From: Apostichopus japonicus
Taxonomy: Eukaryota > Echinodermata > Holothuroidea > Aspidochirotida > Stichopodidae
Direction of reading: 5' to 3'
DNA length: 60,000 nt
Assembly: GCF_037975245.1 (NCBI RefSeq)
Contig: NC_092578.1
Location: forward strand, 2,181,001-2,241,000
The position numbers were made by a program, and so were the translations under genes. Below are positions 22,742 to 36,332 of this stretch, piece after piece. The stretch's first letter is position 1. Every line of letters starts with the position of its first letter. A model generated the notes under the pieces. The model did not search any database. It saw only the letters and a list, made by a program, of their open reading frames with translations, and had not been told where the DNA came from.

Positions 22742-24782
22742 GTAAGTCTTTCATCGAATGACTCATGTGTATGGGGTTACAGTATGTAATAGGATTATTC
22801 TGTGGTGAAGGACCAAACTATTCTTTAGGGAAGAAAGATGTTGAAGGGAAACTAATCTGCCACTAGTAAATCTCTCTGTATTCTCTATTGTTAAGCACAG
22901 TCTTGGTTTTGACAATTGTAGTAAAGTAAAGCATTTAGGCTATTGAGTTTTGTATTTGTGAATTCCTTTTTCCTCATCATAAATGTTGTTGATTCATTTC
23001 TCTGACAAGGTTGCCATTCATGGAAAGTTAAAGTAAACAATCTTCATAAGAAATCTCTTGGAAGGAAAGGAAGGAAGGACCTGTTTATTATTTGAGTGTA
23101 AGGCCTAGAGTAGGATAAACTGTCATGGTAAAGTAACAGTGATTTATGAACATATACAACAGTGTATAAAAATATGCTACCTGTTTAGCCATGTCATAAT
23201 TGATGGATCATAGAATACCAGCCGTAGTTGGTTGCATAATACTTGAAATTAGTACATAGTTACAAACTTACAAAAATATTTACAGAATTCTTAAGGTTTT
23301 TTTCACTTGCACCAGTTACTCAGATGTGTGATATATTTGCCTGTTATTAGCTGATAATTAAATGTCAAATTGGTTGTTTTCTGATTAACTGCTGCTAATT
23401 ACTGAAGCTCTTTTCAGGGGGCAGCACAGAAATGTTGTTGTCAGTTGTGATTACATACAAAGGTATTCCATCCATCTTGCTGGTCATGGAAAGAAATATC
23501 CAGAGAGTTTCAAGAGAATAGTACACTCTCAGGCCAGGTTGCTGGCTATAGGATATATGTATGTTGATTTGCAAGTATTTGTACTGGTCAACTATGTGGG
23601 GGGGGGGGAGGGGACAAGCCTTTCGAGCTAGAAGAGGTGCTAAGTATACAAGCAAATTTAATATTCTGACTTCACTGGGGGTGGGGGTGTGGGGCGTGGG
23701 GTGGTCTACCGCAGTCCTGGCAAAACCACACTCCTTGGAATGACTAACCACAAAGAAAGAAAAAAAGACATTTAACTGGTCAACTGTTTGGCTATAGGAT
23801 GTATGTGGATGCAAAGCATGAAATCCAGCACCATTTACATTGTCACAGTTGTAATTATTTATAGAAACATATGGATGATTGGAGACCAGATTGGTGTCTT
23901 ATACTTACCAATTCATTGGTCTGTGTGATAAAGTAAAGTATCCACTTCTAAAGATATGCTATTCATCAATAGTTTAATGGTATTTCTCAATAAAACAAAA
24001 GCGATGGGTGCTAAAATGTAGCCTGCACTGTAATATTTATATTCGGAGTAGCATTCCAAGGGGAACTTTGACTGTTCAGAGTAATTCTTGTGACGTGATT
24101 GTCTTAGGACCCAGGTGATAGTAATTGTATAATTCCTGGATGTTTTGGGGAAAACCTAGGTCACATGACCAACTTTATCATGAGGCACTTCTGCAGTGCA
24201 AACAGGAAGCTGTGAAACTTGCAAACTTATTTCAGAAATGCATACAACTTTTAGAGAACTTTAATTAGATGTTTTTGTTGAATTCTAACTATATGCTTGC
24301 AGTGAGTTTGTGTGAAGAGAAAGTGAAGGTTCTTTGTCCCGCTATAAAGTAAGTAGCATGGATTGTACATTAACCTTCTAATCTAGTGCAACTTTCATTT
24401 GTAGGGTGTAAAATTTTATTGCACAATGATAAAGCCATTTTAGGAACAAACGATAAGGAAACTAATTAGTTTGACGTGATCAGCCTTGCATATTTTCTTT
24501 GTCCAAACAAAACAAATAAAAAATACAGATATTTAAGGACCATGTTGCACTGACATTTTATCACATCTGACACACCATGGGACTTTTACAGTAAATGTAA
24601 ATTTCATTTCAAAGAATGAAGCCTGTACATTTCTACTGCTCTGTGCATGGTATTAATTAGTTTTAATTATATATGAAACACTTTAATACAGGGTCCTAGA
24701 ACAAATTTCTCAAGCTGAATATACGTAGTACACTTTCTGAAACAGATGTACAGTTTTGGATTATTATTTATTTATAGCTAGT

Positions 24783-24930
24783 AGCATTGGTACAATGGTA
24801 CCAGGCTTGAAGTATGAGTACTTACAACAACATGAGTATCAGTACAAGAAGGATTACCTTAGAAGGTATGAGTACCCTGCAGTATGAGTACAATGCTGTA
24901 AGACTGAGAACGAGTACTTACCCTACACAG
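24783..24930 (+). repeat. GTAC-rich dispersed repeat, copy A
   Basis: Carries GGTACAATGGTACCAGGCTT and four forms of AGTATGAGTAC. Related sequence occurs at 40590-40712 and, reversed, near 59885-59955. It is not a simple microsatellite; spacing between units varies. Confidence 0.5.
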
Positions 24931-27900
24931 TTCAATTTATTACCTGCACGACTGTAGTACCTAATCTTGATCTTACAACAGACAAAATGTTCAAATTTAA
25001 TAAACTCGTTCAAATTCACATTTGGTGAGTAAAAGTACATGTAACTGTGGCAGAATTTGATTAGGAGTACAGCCTGAAATGTAACTTCGATTGATACCAA
25101 ATATGGAAGAAACTTAACTTTTTATCTTCACTCATATTCAATCTGTTCTTTCAGGATTTGAGAAATTGTAAAGTCTTTAAATACCTTGCAATCGTTTGAC
25201 CGAATAGTTCTTCCGCTATTAAAGTGATACGAAAGTTTGTTTTCATATTGCGTTGAAGGGAAGTTGCAAGAAGAAGGGGGGGGGGGGCAAGAAAATGATG
25301 ATGATAAAGTGAAATGGAAAATGCCCGAGGATATAATATTTGCCCGGCCTGCCTGTTGGGATTGATTCCTGCCTGACCTTCTATGTGGGAAGATTGCACT
25401 TCTCAGCAGGCACAAATCGAAAATTGAATTTTCCCTTCAAAATTCTAGCTCCATGTCTTCCTCTTCATGCTGTGATTTCAAGAAGGAATTTCCTCTGGCA
25501 GGTATCACTTGGGTCAATTGAGTACTGATTTCAAACTTTGGTTATGAGATCAGGGAGTGACTATGGAATGACAGTCAGTAGTGTTACAGTTGGATATCCC
25601 TCAATAAACACCTTTTACTAATGGGATGTCAATGGGACAATACGCAGGAGTTCTGTTTTACTAGTTCAACTATTAAAACTCAGCAGGTGACATTGTGATT
25701 TTACCTGTGGTGTAGAAGGTTGCTTCATTCAATTTGGTGTCAACACTAATATTATATAGTAGTTTGCATGTATTTAGCACTAAGTTTACACTTGAGGTCT
25801 ATTATTGTGTCTTTTGGTTTCTTTGTCAGTATTTCACACCCATAGCACAGGTACAGTATATGGGATCTGTGAAAAGTTCTAAGATTTATTCTGTAAGTAT
25901 ATATTGCAGTTTATACAACATCATAATTTAAAGCAGGTTGTAGCACTTGGTTACCAATTTCACCAAACCTGCTAATTTAATGCCCAAAATTGGATTGCAG
26001 ATTGTTCGAACTTTGATTTTGTCATCCAGTTTTGTTGTTGTTTTGTTTGTCATCAAGATTATTTTAGGTTTGTGTGTCATCTAGTACTTGTGGTGGTCCT
26101 CAGAACATTGTGAAGTACAGTAGTCTTCATATAGTAGTATGAAGTCACATAAAATAGAAAATGATGACAAAAAGAGGTGCAAACAATAGTTAGAGAAATT
26201 ACCATGTGAAGCCCGAGAAGGACATAACCCCTTAAAATGGGAATTACAATAAGTGGCAACTACTTTGAATTCTCAATTTTGAATTGAATAGTTATAAATG
26301 GGTGTTATCATCAGCCCCCGAAAATATGTTAAATAAGAATCAATTATACAAAGAAATTAAGTTTAATATTTATTTACCATTATTGGGTATTAACTTTAAC
26401 TAAGTGCTATAGCTCTATATCTTAAGAAATAGTGGTATATCAGCAATCTTTGCTGTAGAATTATGCAGCCTCTAGAAAAAGAAAATGTCAATTTAAGACA
26501 AGATCGACTTCTGCGTTACAGTCTTGTAATCCAGCTGTCTTGATAGGTTTTCCATCTGTCTTCGTTGGATTAAGATTCACTATGTACACACAGTCTACAC
26601 AGCACACACCCAATACTGCCTTTATAGTGGTTTATTTGTACTGCATCTATTATAGGCTATATGCAGTGTACTGTGTGTCATAGTGTTCCAAACACAGTGA
26701 AACCACAAGTATGTTACCATGTAGCCTATTAGGTCATACTTGGCATTGTGTACTCGTACTGTTAAATGCTTAGTGTGTACAATCTACTTCACAGTTTATT
26801 GACAAAGATGAAATTTGTAATTTATATCTTCCACCCATCCTTTGTGTTAAAGAGTAAACAGGATGTAGCTGAAAATGTCGACATAGTCCACTTCACTTCC
26901 TGTGTATATATGAGACTTGGATGTTTCCTTCACATTTTCAAGGAAGTGAAAATAATTCTCCCTTTCTGTAATAAATTAAGAGAAACATTGATAATTTGAC
27001 ACTTTCAGTTTCTGAAACCTACACATACAGTAATATTTGTTGTTTGATACATCATAGATATATATACACAAAACCTCTTGTTAGTAAAGCACTTGTTGTT
27101 ATTGAGAATAAATTAACTAACCTCCTCTGATACTAGCAGTCTAGCATCTAAAAGTTTTGTGGAAATCAGCATGATCAATTTGAATTTAAAATTGTGGTAT
27201 GTTTCAAAGGTAACCTTGAAACAACAATGTAAAGATGTGCAAGTTTACTTCAGTTACAAATGGGGTGAAGAACCATGTACTGGCATTTATAAACAATGGT
27301 GTCTCATTCTCGGAAATGTTGGGCAAAATGGGGCGTAAACTAGTAAACAAAGTCGCCTCCTTTTTCTGGTTTGAGGTTGACAGGTACAAACGAAGCTATC
27401 AATCTACATGTTGCTTAATTTTGAAGACTTACCTGACCTTGCCACATTGTTCACAGCTTACTCTGAAAGGGGTAAAAATATTTTATATTTGTAATTTCAC
27501 TCTTCTTGCTACAAACAATGTTTATCAGGTCATCAGTAGGTTATCCCTAAAAAATATATTTTCTCACATATTTCAAACATTAAGAACCATTTTACTGCTG
27601 TGAGTTTCATGTCCAAAGCATGTTTGTGTGACAAAGATATTTATTTGTTTAATTTAACACTCATTAATATTTAATACAGATTGTATATTTAGTTAATTTC
27701 AGTTTTAAGCCATAAGAAAACAAGTAGAATGAAAGTAAATGATTATAAAGAAACATTTTTGTTCTACTTGTGTGAGCAAGTTTCACGATGTCAAAAACTT
27801 CAATTTTTTGCCGGGTAAGTTTTGTAAAATTTATCTTTGAAATCTTAAAGTGCATCAAACTGAATTTACCACCAATCCAATCTTGAGTCACTTTAAGTTT

Positions 27901-28683
27901 CCCTAAGTTGTGACATTTGATCAGTTAGTTTAAAATTGCAGCTTGTTTTTCTTAGTCTTTTTTTCCCTTTCAATTCAGGGTTTTCAACACTAGGCATCAT
28001 ACAAATATGTTAATAACCATTTAATAGCTCCTTGCAATCAACACCTTTGGTGACCTTTGATGACCTTGTCACTTTGGTCATGAGATACCTTTTGTCTCCA
28101 GATTTAGTAGATGTCCTCTTGATGAGGTCGTTTGGGGGGTAGTTTGGGTCGGCTTTCAAGTAGATGAAAGGAGAGATAAAACTTGTTTGTCTGTTTACAC
28201 CTAATCAGTTTACAATATACAGACTTTATTTTGGCTGGGTATCAACAAATAGCTTCATCCATGATGATTCCAAATGGCTGTCAGAAATATTGCATTGATC
28301 AATCAAGTAACTGTTAAAGTTAACAGCTTCCTGGTCAGTAGTAGCTCTCCTAGTCTCATCCTCAAGTAAAGCAGTTACAACAGCTACAGTAATACAATGG
28401 TGTATTGCATGACTTCTTATCACAGACAGTTTGTTAGTAAGGAAGTACATACAGTACATGTACCTAATGTAAAGGAAACAGCAAATATAAGCAAACAGAT
28501 GTTTTCCAAAGACCCTGATCAAAGACAGTTTGTGAATATAGGGGGTTGTAAGTATTCAACAAAGTCACTCGATTTTAACAGGGATTCCCGTACCCCTTGC
28601 TTGGGAGTCCAGTAGGATCTCTCGCTCAATTGGTGTGATGACTCAACTTCTCACTCTTTCTGTTTATAACTCTCGACGACGAC

Positions 28684-29400
28684 GTCTTCACTGGAAGGTA
28701 GTGTGTCATAAAAGTGTCCCACTCTGTTTGGATTGCCAGGTTTGCCTTTGCCTTTGTGTTTTTGTTTTTCCACTCGCTGTCTTCACTGCAAGGGTAGTAT
28801 GCCAAAAATCTAAAATTTGCTTCGCTCCTCGTTTACCTGTCTCCCCACAACCTTAGCACCTTGTTCTACCTTGCCTAGAATGATCTGGAAACTTTTTAAC
28901 ACTGTGCGCCCTCTATGACCGGCTTCCCCGGTCAATGCCCTTCTCATTCTACCATTCAAAGTGCCAGCATTGTGTGTTCTTTCGTCTGGTTTTTTCCTGA
29001 TCGTTTTTGTACGGAACTGTAGCCAAGGATCTTAGTTTTTCCAATCTTGGATACTGAAGTGCTAACAAGTGTCACAGCCTGATAAGTATCCTTTTTTGAC
29101 TAAAAAAGGGAGGTATTTATAGCCGTTTTTATAGCAACGGTCGTATGCCAAAAATCCAAAGCCCAGGATATTGTTTGATGACTCCATCTTAGAGTCATAA
29201 CTCCCAGGACCAACATTAGTTGACTCCAAACTTGTACGAGTCTTTCAAGCACAAACAAATCTGCAGTGTGCACCTAAAGGTTTTTGCATCTGGGACGATG
29301 ATATGGTTTGTTTCCTAACTAATACATGTATCCTCACAAGCTTGCTCTCTCTTCACCATATCTAGAAGACGATTTTGGTTGAAATAAAGTTTTATTTACT
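28684..29400. repeat. Internally repetitive stretch, possible decayed retroelement
   Basis: A motif with GTCTTCACTGGAAGG and GTGTGTCATAAAAG at 28684 recurs as GTCTTCACTGCAAGGGTAG and TATGCCAAAAATC at 28779, and more weakly at 29124-29161. The region is richer in C and G than its surroundings and ends near AAATAAAGTTTTATTTACTT. No reverse transcriptase reading frame is visible, so its class is unknown. Confidence 0.3.
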
Positions 29401-30688
29401 TACTTATGTAACAATCAGGTAAATGTTTATTGGAGATGTCACAGAATGTGTGGTTGTCCTATTGCATAGTTCACATAACGTTGCTTTATTTCAATTTCAT
29501 GCATTTATTTATTTATGCAAATGTGCAGAACATTTCAGTAGGCCTGCACCCGAGTGGCTTGTTTTTATGGGATACGGTTTATATATAAAGTATAATTCAT
29601 TCCAGTACTATTGAAATGAGCCCAATAAGGAGTGTGTGTCGTCTTGTTATTATTTAAATTTGTTGTTTACAACTTTGAATGACCTTGAGAATACTTCAGC
29701 ATGGCTAAGACTGAAATATGCTGGTGAAATAGATAACTAGAAGATTATATAGAATTAAAAGATTTAGTTGCCTTGAATGCAAGATCAATTGATATAAAAA
29801 GAGTAGTGTTACTGATTTAGTTATGGGTATGTATGAATTATTGACAAGAGCTCTGTTACATGAGAGAAACTTGGAGGAAAATAAGGGGTATTCTGTAGGG
29901 ACTAGATGTACCTTTATAATTGCTATGGTAACTTGTTTACCAACAACATGAAAACTTAGGCTATAATGCAGATGAAAGCTGCCTCAGTTTGGTTTCCAAA
30001 GCTGAATTTTGTATCAATTTTCACAAACCGATGTTAGTAAACTTAACCAGTAAATGATAGATTAGGAACTATACCATGAAATAACTATAACATGAAATAT
30101 TTCTTCCAGGAACTATTAATTTAGGTATCATATTCAAAGGAAATTTGCTAATGAAACAAGCATTAATAAATTCCATTTGTGGGACACAAAATTAGCTGTA
30201 TTGGTCCCCTTTGGACCGAATGGTTAATAACTTGCTAATTGAGTACAGCCAATAAATTGTATTGCAGAAAGATCTTTTAGATAAATCTGTTGATTGTGAT
30301 GCATACAAATTTATTGTAAAGACTTTGTGAGAATGACACAAATCTACAACTCTGTATCGAAACACTCCAAAAGGAGGAAACTCTATCTGTTGTATTTTCC
30401 CCTTTATCATTCCATATTTCCTGTCATGATTCCACGAGAGGTCACATTATTCCTTTAATGTGTCGTGCACTTTATGTACATGTATATACATGCTGGCATA
30501 TTGTTACTGCACAAGCGGAATTGATAATGACTGCCTAGTGACATATTAAGACTTTCATTTCTGGCTCAGTTGAAAGTTAACATATTAATAGTAGACCTGT
30601 TCACTTCAATGTTAGTCGATTTCAGACCTATGTGTAACGCATTGCTTTCATTACTGACTTTTGACTTGCATAGTTGAATTTAACTATC

Positions 30689-30860
30689 TCTCTCCACCCT
30701 TACCCGTCTCCCTCCTAACATATGCATTCCTATATACCTACAGTATACGACTCATGTAGCACTGCACTTCTGGGACATCACCCCATCCCCCCCCCACCCT
30801 TCCACTTACTCCTCCTTCCAAATCTACCATTTAGAATACTAACTATGTGATATTGACTAA
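30689..30860 (+). repeat. Pyrimidine-rich dispersed repeat with a C run
   Basis: A CT-rich stretch (CACCCTTACCCGTCTCC), a C run near 30788-30795, then AGAATACTAACTATGTGAT and ATTGACTAA at 30833-30860. The same order of a C run followed by AGAATACTAACTTTGTGAT occurs at 32771-32911. Confidence 0.55.
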
Positions 30861-31013
30861 CTGAATTTGAACTTTCTTCTGAGTTTTTCGCTCTGTTTTC
30901 GGTTTGGTAATCATTTTTCAACCAGACCTAATCAGGGTCTCAAGATTTTCCTTCACCTTGCTTGAAGCATTGTTTAAGTATCCTTTCCATGCATAGTTGA
31001 ATTCATAGATAGG

Positions 31014-31110
31014 ATCAAGAGGATTAACATCAAGAGGATTAACATCATACCTCTCTTACCTGTCTCCTATTCATACACACTCCGATCCTCTGAATCTATC
31101 ACTTTTTAAA
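31014..31110 (+). repeat. Pyrimidine-rich dispersed repeat, short copy
   Basis: A 15-base direct duplication (ATCAAGAGGATTAAC twice) leads into CCTCTCTTACCTGTCTCCTA at 31050-31069, a string repeated at 37251 and 39800. Confidence 0.5.
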
Positions 31111-32729
31111 TTTACCGAAACCAGTAAGTTTTGCGGTGCACAGGGCGGTAAAATTGTCAGATTAAGAGTCTAGCTTTTATTTTTTTTATAATTTTTATCT
31201 GATTCATGGTCAGAGGGAAGTAACTTTGTGTCGCCACCGTGCAGTAATTTTCAAACTGGAGAAGTTTTGTTTTAATCTTTCTTTGAGTGCTAAGTCATGG
31301 TATAGTACTAGTCTCCCATACTGCATATCTCATGGTAAATTTACATCTATCACTTCCACACATGGTGTCCCCCTTTACCTCATCATCTCCTCTTTCAATA
31401 TTTCAAAAACCAAGCTTGTTCCCTTTCAATATTGTGATTGAGATTGTCAACATTCTCAGCACCTGTTGTAAAATGTTAGCAAAGGTCAAATATTGTCCTG
31501 ATCTCCTTGTCAGGGTGTGTGTTTGATCTCTTGCTGCTCTGGTGATAAACAGTCACTAGTGTGAGCCAGGCATCCAGACCAAGAATAAGACATATATCCG
31601 TAAATTGACAACATGCATGGACAAACAGCCAAGGGTGGTTGCTCTTGAGTCATCTTGAATACACAACAAGACTTACTGTAGTAGAGAATGGATGGTTTCT
31701 TAACAGGTAGGAGTACTTCCACCCCTTAGACTATTATTTCCAGCAATTTATATTTTACAGTCTTGCTGGTAAAAAATAAAAGCAGACTTCCTATATCATT
31801 GAAGAGCATTTCATGTTGACATGCCTGTACTCTTTGTCCACTCTGGGAAGTTTGAAGTGCCTTTTAGGAAAACTGTGTACATTACTTCTGTATATGGTGT
31901 ATAGTGCTATTGCATACAGTAACTTGGCACAGTAATATTGTTAAATACAGCATTGCATGTACATATTACTAAATGGAATATGTTAGATAATATATGTATC
32001 TGTTAATGTTACAATAATCAACTTTATGTATAATGTCACATTAAATTATTTGACTGTAAGTATTATGTAATGTAATCATTAATTCAGTGGCATGCTCACA
32101 TTGTAAATTATATTCACTAGTATAATTTTAGTGCAACACATGGCCTTCATATTTCTATTAGTTTTGTCGATGGCTGATATTGTAAAGCAAACGGTTAAAA
32201 CTTTAGCATAGAGTACACCACTGAACATTAGTTGAAATTGAACATGGTTATGCAGATCCATCTTGAAAATGTTTATGTTTGGTATGTGTGTGAAAACCAT
32301 GTTTCCTTTCTGTGGGTTGACGGGTGTGCCCATTGAATAAATACTTGGTCTAGCATTACTCAGCATAATATTGTAAACTACCTGCAGACACAAATGTGCA
32401 GTAGATATTAAACAAGTGCTTCAAATTCATGTATGTACTGAGAACAAACCAAAGTTAATGACCATTATTACTTGTAATGTGATAAATAATCTTCCTAATC
32501 CAAAGATTTGTTTCAAATCTATTGTGTTAACGACAGGTTGCTTTATATAGTAAATACAGTGAGCTATTCCCCTCCCGCCCAAACTGAGTCATCAGAACAT
32601 TGCAACTATTGTACTTTTATATCATTAAAGAAAGGGTTGAACTCGTCACCCAGTCAAAGGTATGCATTATTCACAAATAAATGGCTTAAAAGCATATGCA
32701 AAAGTAGAATACAATAGAGATTTCTGTCA

Positions 32730-32911
32730 TTGGGCACCAACATTTCCCCTTACCTTCTTTCTTCCGCCAGCCCCCCCCCCCTCCATGGTACCAACGATCA
32801 TCAACAAGCAAACTCTTAGATTTCTTTGACCGTCAGTTTGAAAATGTTCATACTCCCGGTTCCTTCTTCTGAATCTCCCATTCAGAATACTAACTTTGTG
32901 ATTTTGACTAA
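32730..32911 (+). repeat. Pyrimidine-rich dispersed repeat with an 11-C run
   Basis: Matches 30689-30860 in layout: CT-rich lead, C run (32771-32781), then AGAATACTAACTTTGTGAT and TTTGACTAA at 32884-32911. Confidence 0.55.
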
Positions 32912-35900
32912 ATGACTGTGAGCCTAGATAATTAGGTAGAAGTTAATTGCACCAGTTAGTAAAGAATTTGCGTAATCAAGCCTACCGGAAATTACTGCGA
33001 TACATGTAAGTTTTTTGCAGACTTATCAAGATATTAACGAAGTAGACCCACTTGTCTGATATGATACACTGTAGACTAACGTATGTGTAATAAATTTGCT
33101 TTAAAACCATAGTAACATAGTCTATCCAAATAAACACCAAGCTTGCGTACCACAGGGGTGGTATGTCATAACTTTATCACCAGTAAACACTGGAAGTAAG
33201 ACAACTGTAAACCTGAACTCATCATCCGTTCATTGATCAACTATCACAGATTTGTACTTTACACTTAGCCACAGACACATCAGCCAACACATGAATTTGT
33301 CAACAGTAGCTCTATCGCCTGTCTTCATTCGACATATATATGCACTTGTTACTCTTGCCTACAAAACAAGCTTTCTGCTGGAAATAGTCTACACTGCAAT
33401 CGTACATGTTTTCTCTGTACAGTTGACCCATAGGCATGATTATGATCAGTAATATCTATCCACTAAACAACAAATCATTAATATCACGTTTTGGATGATC
33501 GGTGTGAATGGGATGAGTTCTATCTCTTAAGAGGATGCACCCATTAGCCTCAAGGATCATACAATGCAACAGTGCTTGTCTGTAGCCATCACTCATTCAC
33601 CTGTATATCTCAACTCAAGTTTGTAAGCATTCCTTTCCAGACACACACTTGTTTATCTTTCCTTGTACTGGTGCAGGTAATTGTGGATCAAGTTGCCGGC
33701 CAGTCCTCTAAGCTATTTGTTCAGAATTTATAAAATAATATTGGAATGAATCAAAATTATCCATTCTTGCAGAAATTACAAAGGTGATCCTTTGGGGGCA
33801 AAACTGGCAAACTTGGTCATAATTACCAATATTACAGAGGAAATTGAATGAGCATGCATAGGTATTGTTGTACTATTCACAAGGGAAGCTTATATTTGCC
33901 TGGAGGTTAGAAAAAGAAAATGAAGGCAAGTTGAAGAAAACGAAGCCCAAGATATTGAAGTTGTGGTGTGGAACAGATGTGAATGATGTGTGCAATTTTA
34001 AAGGTTAGAGTCAATCACATGTGTTTTGCTTTTGAACGTCAAAATAAGTCCTAAATTCAAACTGCTCAGCAGAAAAGGAAACCCTGTGAGTAGAGGAGTT
34101 ATTGCTAACCTCTGAAAACTTTCTGATGTGAATGTGTAAAGAAGTGGAAACAGAACTAAACCTATGTTTTTTTTGCCCTATTTTAGTTCTATATCATTGT
34201 TCTTTATGAGTTGCAAATATTCCAAAGTGAATTATTTTGTTGTTGTTTTGCTATTCTTTCAGTAGAAAGTTACTGACATAGTTAAACACATTTCATTAAT
34301 TATTTCTTGTTGTAGTTATTCATGGACTCTTTGTAGACACTTGTCCAATGTTGGTAATTTAAAGCTAAACCAGCTAATGTTTCATATTGTATCCTGACAT
34401 GTCGCAATAAATTGATGTCTTTCTTCTCCCACCCAAGTCTGTATCACTGATGTGCTGTATGGTACAGACCAGCTTACATGCATCCCCACTATCCTCAACT
34501 CCCACCCCATCCCCACCCCCTCTCCTCCTCCAAGGACAATGGGAGTAAAAGACAAGTATATACATGTAACCTCCCATAAATCAACTCATTTTACATTGTA
34601 AATATTTAAAACTGTTTTGATTAGGTCTCAGTTCCTGATCTCGTAGACTATTTTAAACTTTAATATACTGTATACTGTAATAAAAGCTATTGTCAAGTGG
34701 TAACTTAATTATCGAAGTTGTCTTTTATAAAGGAACTTTCACCCAAACAAGTTTCAACTGTTTTAGTGGCATCAAAGGTTTAAATATAGATGGACTGAAT
34801 ATCGAGGGTAGAGTTAGTAGTGAATTTTAATGTTGATGTGGAGCTGTCACTCGTGAATATTCATAGTCCTGATATATCCTATTATGTTCCATTACATACA
34901 ATCGTTCATTCTTCTAGCTCTTTTGATGTCTATTTGAAAATTCACAAATTAAATGCGGAAGAAGACAAAACCTGTTGGCTTTGAAGTATTTCAAAGGCAA
35001 ATCACATATATGACAATCTATATAACTTATACAATAAATTTATCAAAGAATCTATTCGTTGGCCAGTCAGCTTTCATTTCCCATTGTGTTGTCTAAATCG
35101 TTCCAAATAAGTCCATTAAATCAACAGTTTTAAGCTCAAACTTTCCTGTTTTCCTTTTATTGGTTGAGTAATCTAACTATAAATTTTTGGCTGAAATACA
35201 ACCATTCTTTGCTTCAAAGTTCCCTGTTTTTGTTTGGAATTTCTATAGAAGTTTTTACATTTCAATGGATGATGAAATGTACTCATAGCCAAGAACACAG
35301 TTATAAGAAATTGATTTGTCGGCTGTCTGTTTGGATTTAATCGGTGCTCATTATGATGAGTGACAAAGTTTATACCCTGTCATGTAGTATGCACTTACAT
35401 GCATTACAGCAAAACTGCTTTGACTTTTCGAGTACTGAGCCAACATATAAGACTATCTGTAGTGTTTGCTTATCATCGTATCATTGAAAATGTACTGTAC
35501 AAGGGAACTTACCTTTGTACTTGTTTTGTTTTCTTTTGTGGTGAGTAATGAGAAATGTAAACTTAACCCTTGCTTGGGCAATCATACCACCCTATTCACC
35601 TTGAAGTTTACTTTTCTTTGAATTAAAAGTCGTCCGGAATAGCATGTTAGTAATTCTCACACATATTGTTTTATTTAAAAACAAAGCTTGCTTGGGAATT
35701 CAACGCTTGGACGAAGTAAATTTATTAGGTTTCTTTGAAACAAATGAAGAATTGAAGACTGTCAAAGCTTGTTCCAAAAAAAAGAACTGAAAGAAAGGAC
35801 TTCCCAAAAAATGTTGGTCTCTGTTAATAAAAAGATGGAACTTAATAATCAGAACCATCGTTTATGGGTGTGATCTTTTGATTTATCATAAATTTAATCT

Positions 35901-36166
35901 AGGTAGTACAGCATTCCAGGGATATCATCTGATCTCTTGAGCCCTCTTGTACATGTTTATTTCATGTTTAATGTCTTGTAGGTCCAAGAGCAGGATATCA
36001 TGACATCAGAAATGTAGTTTACAAGGAGAGAGAGAATCTGAGTCAGTTGATATTGGTGGCATTACACTAAAGCTCAGAAGTTAAATTTCTCTACTGTGTG
36101 AAGGCAAAAAAGGTGTGCAGTTGGTTGGTTAGTTGGTTATCAAAGGTTGTATTTTCTGTATTCCAG

Positions 36167-36332
36167 GTGGTTGCTATGGAATCCTCCAAAGGCTGGGAGG
36201 GGCCTCGGAGGGTTACTCTTGATCGTAGCCAGCAGGGGTTTGGTTTCACCCTAAGGCAGTTCATTGTGTATCCTCCTGAGGCTGCCATTGCAGAACATGT
36301 GAGAGCAGAGGAAGAACTTATGAAAAGTGATG
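36167..36332 (+). CDS. ARHGAP21: ARHGAP21/23-like protein, coding exon 1 (start and first half of the PDZ domain)
   Basis: The exon follows a TTTTCTGTATTCCAG acceptor. The coding start is the ATG at 36176, in a strong context (GCTATGG), leaving nine bases of leader in this exon, so at least one non-coding exon lies upstream. It encodes residues 1-52: [20 protein letters not shown], then [22 protein letters not shown] (residues 21-24) is the carboxylate-binding loop of a PDZ domain, and the following RQFIVYPPE is diagnostic of the ARHGAP21/ARHGAP23 group. It ends in phase 1 on GTAAGA at 36333. An in-frame upstream ATG at 36098 lies in the intron before the acceptor. The symbol stands for the common ancestor of vertebrate ARHGAP21 and ARHGAP23; which of the two it is nearer I cannot say. 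Confidence 0.92.

Larger units (their letters stand above)
22742..36166. other. Long CpG-poor stretch, probably 5' intron
   Basis: No coding exon recognised. Contents I can name: an 11-G run at 23598-23608; a GTAC-rich dispersed repeat at 24783-24930; a 12-G run at 25276-25287; an internally repetitive stretch at 28680-29400; and pyrimidine-rich dispersed repeats at 30689-30860, 31014-31110 and 32730-32911. The remaining open frames look like chance. Confidence 0.4.
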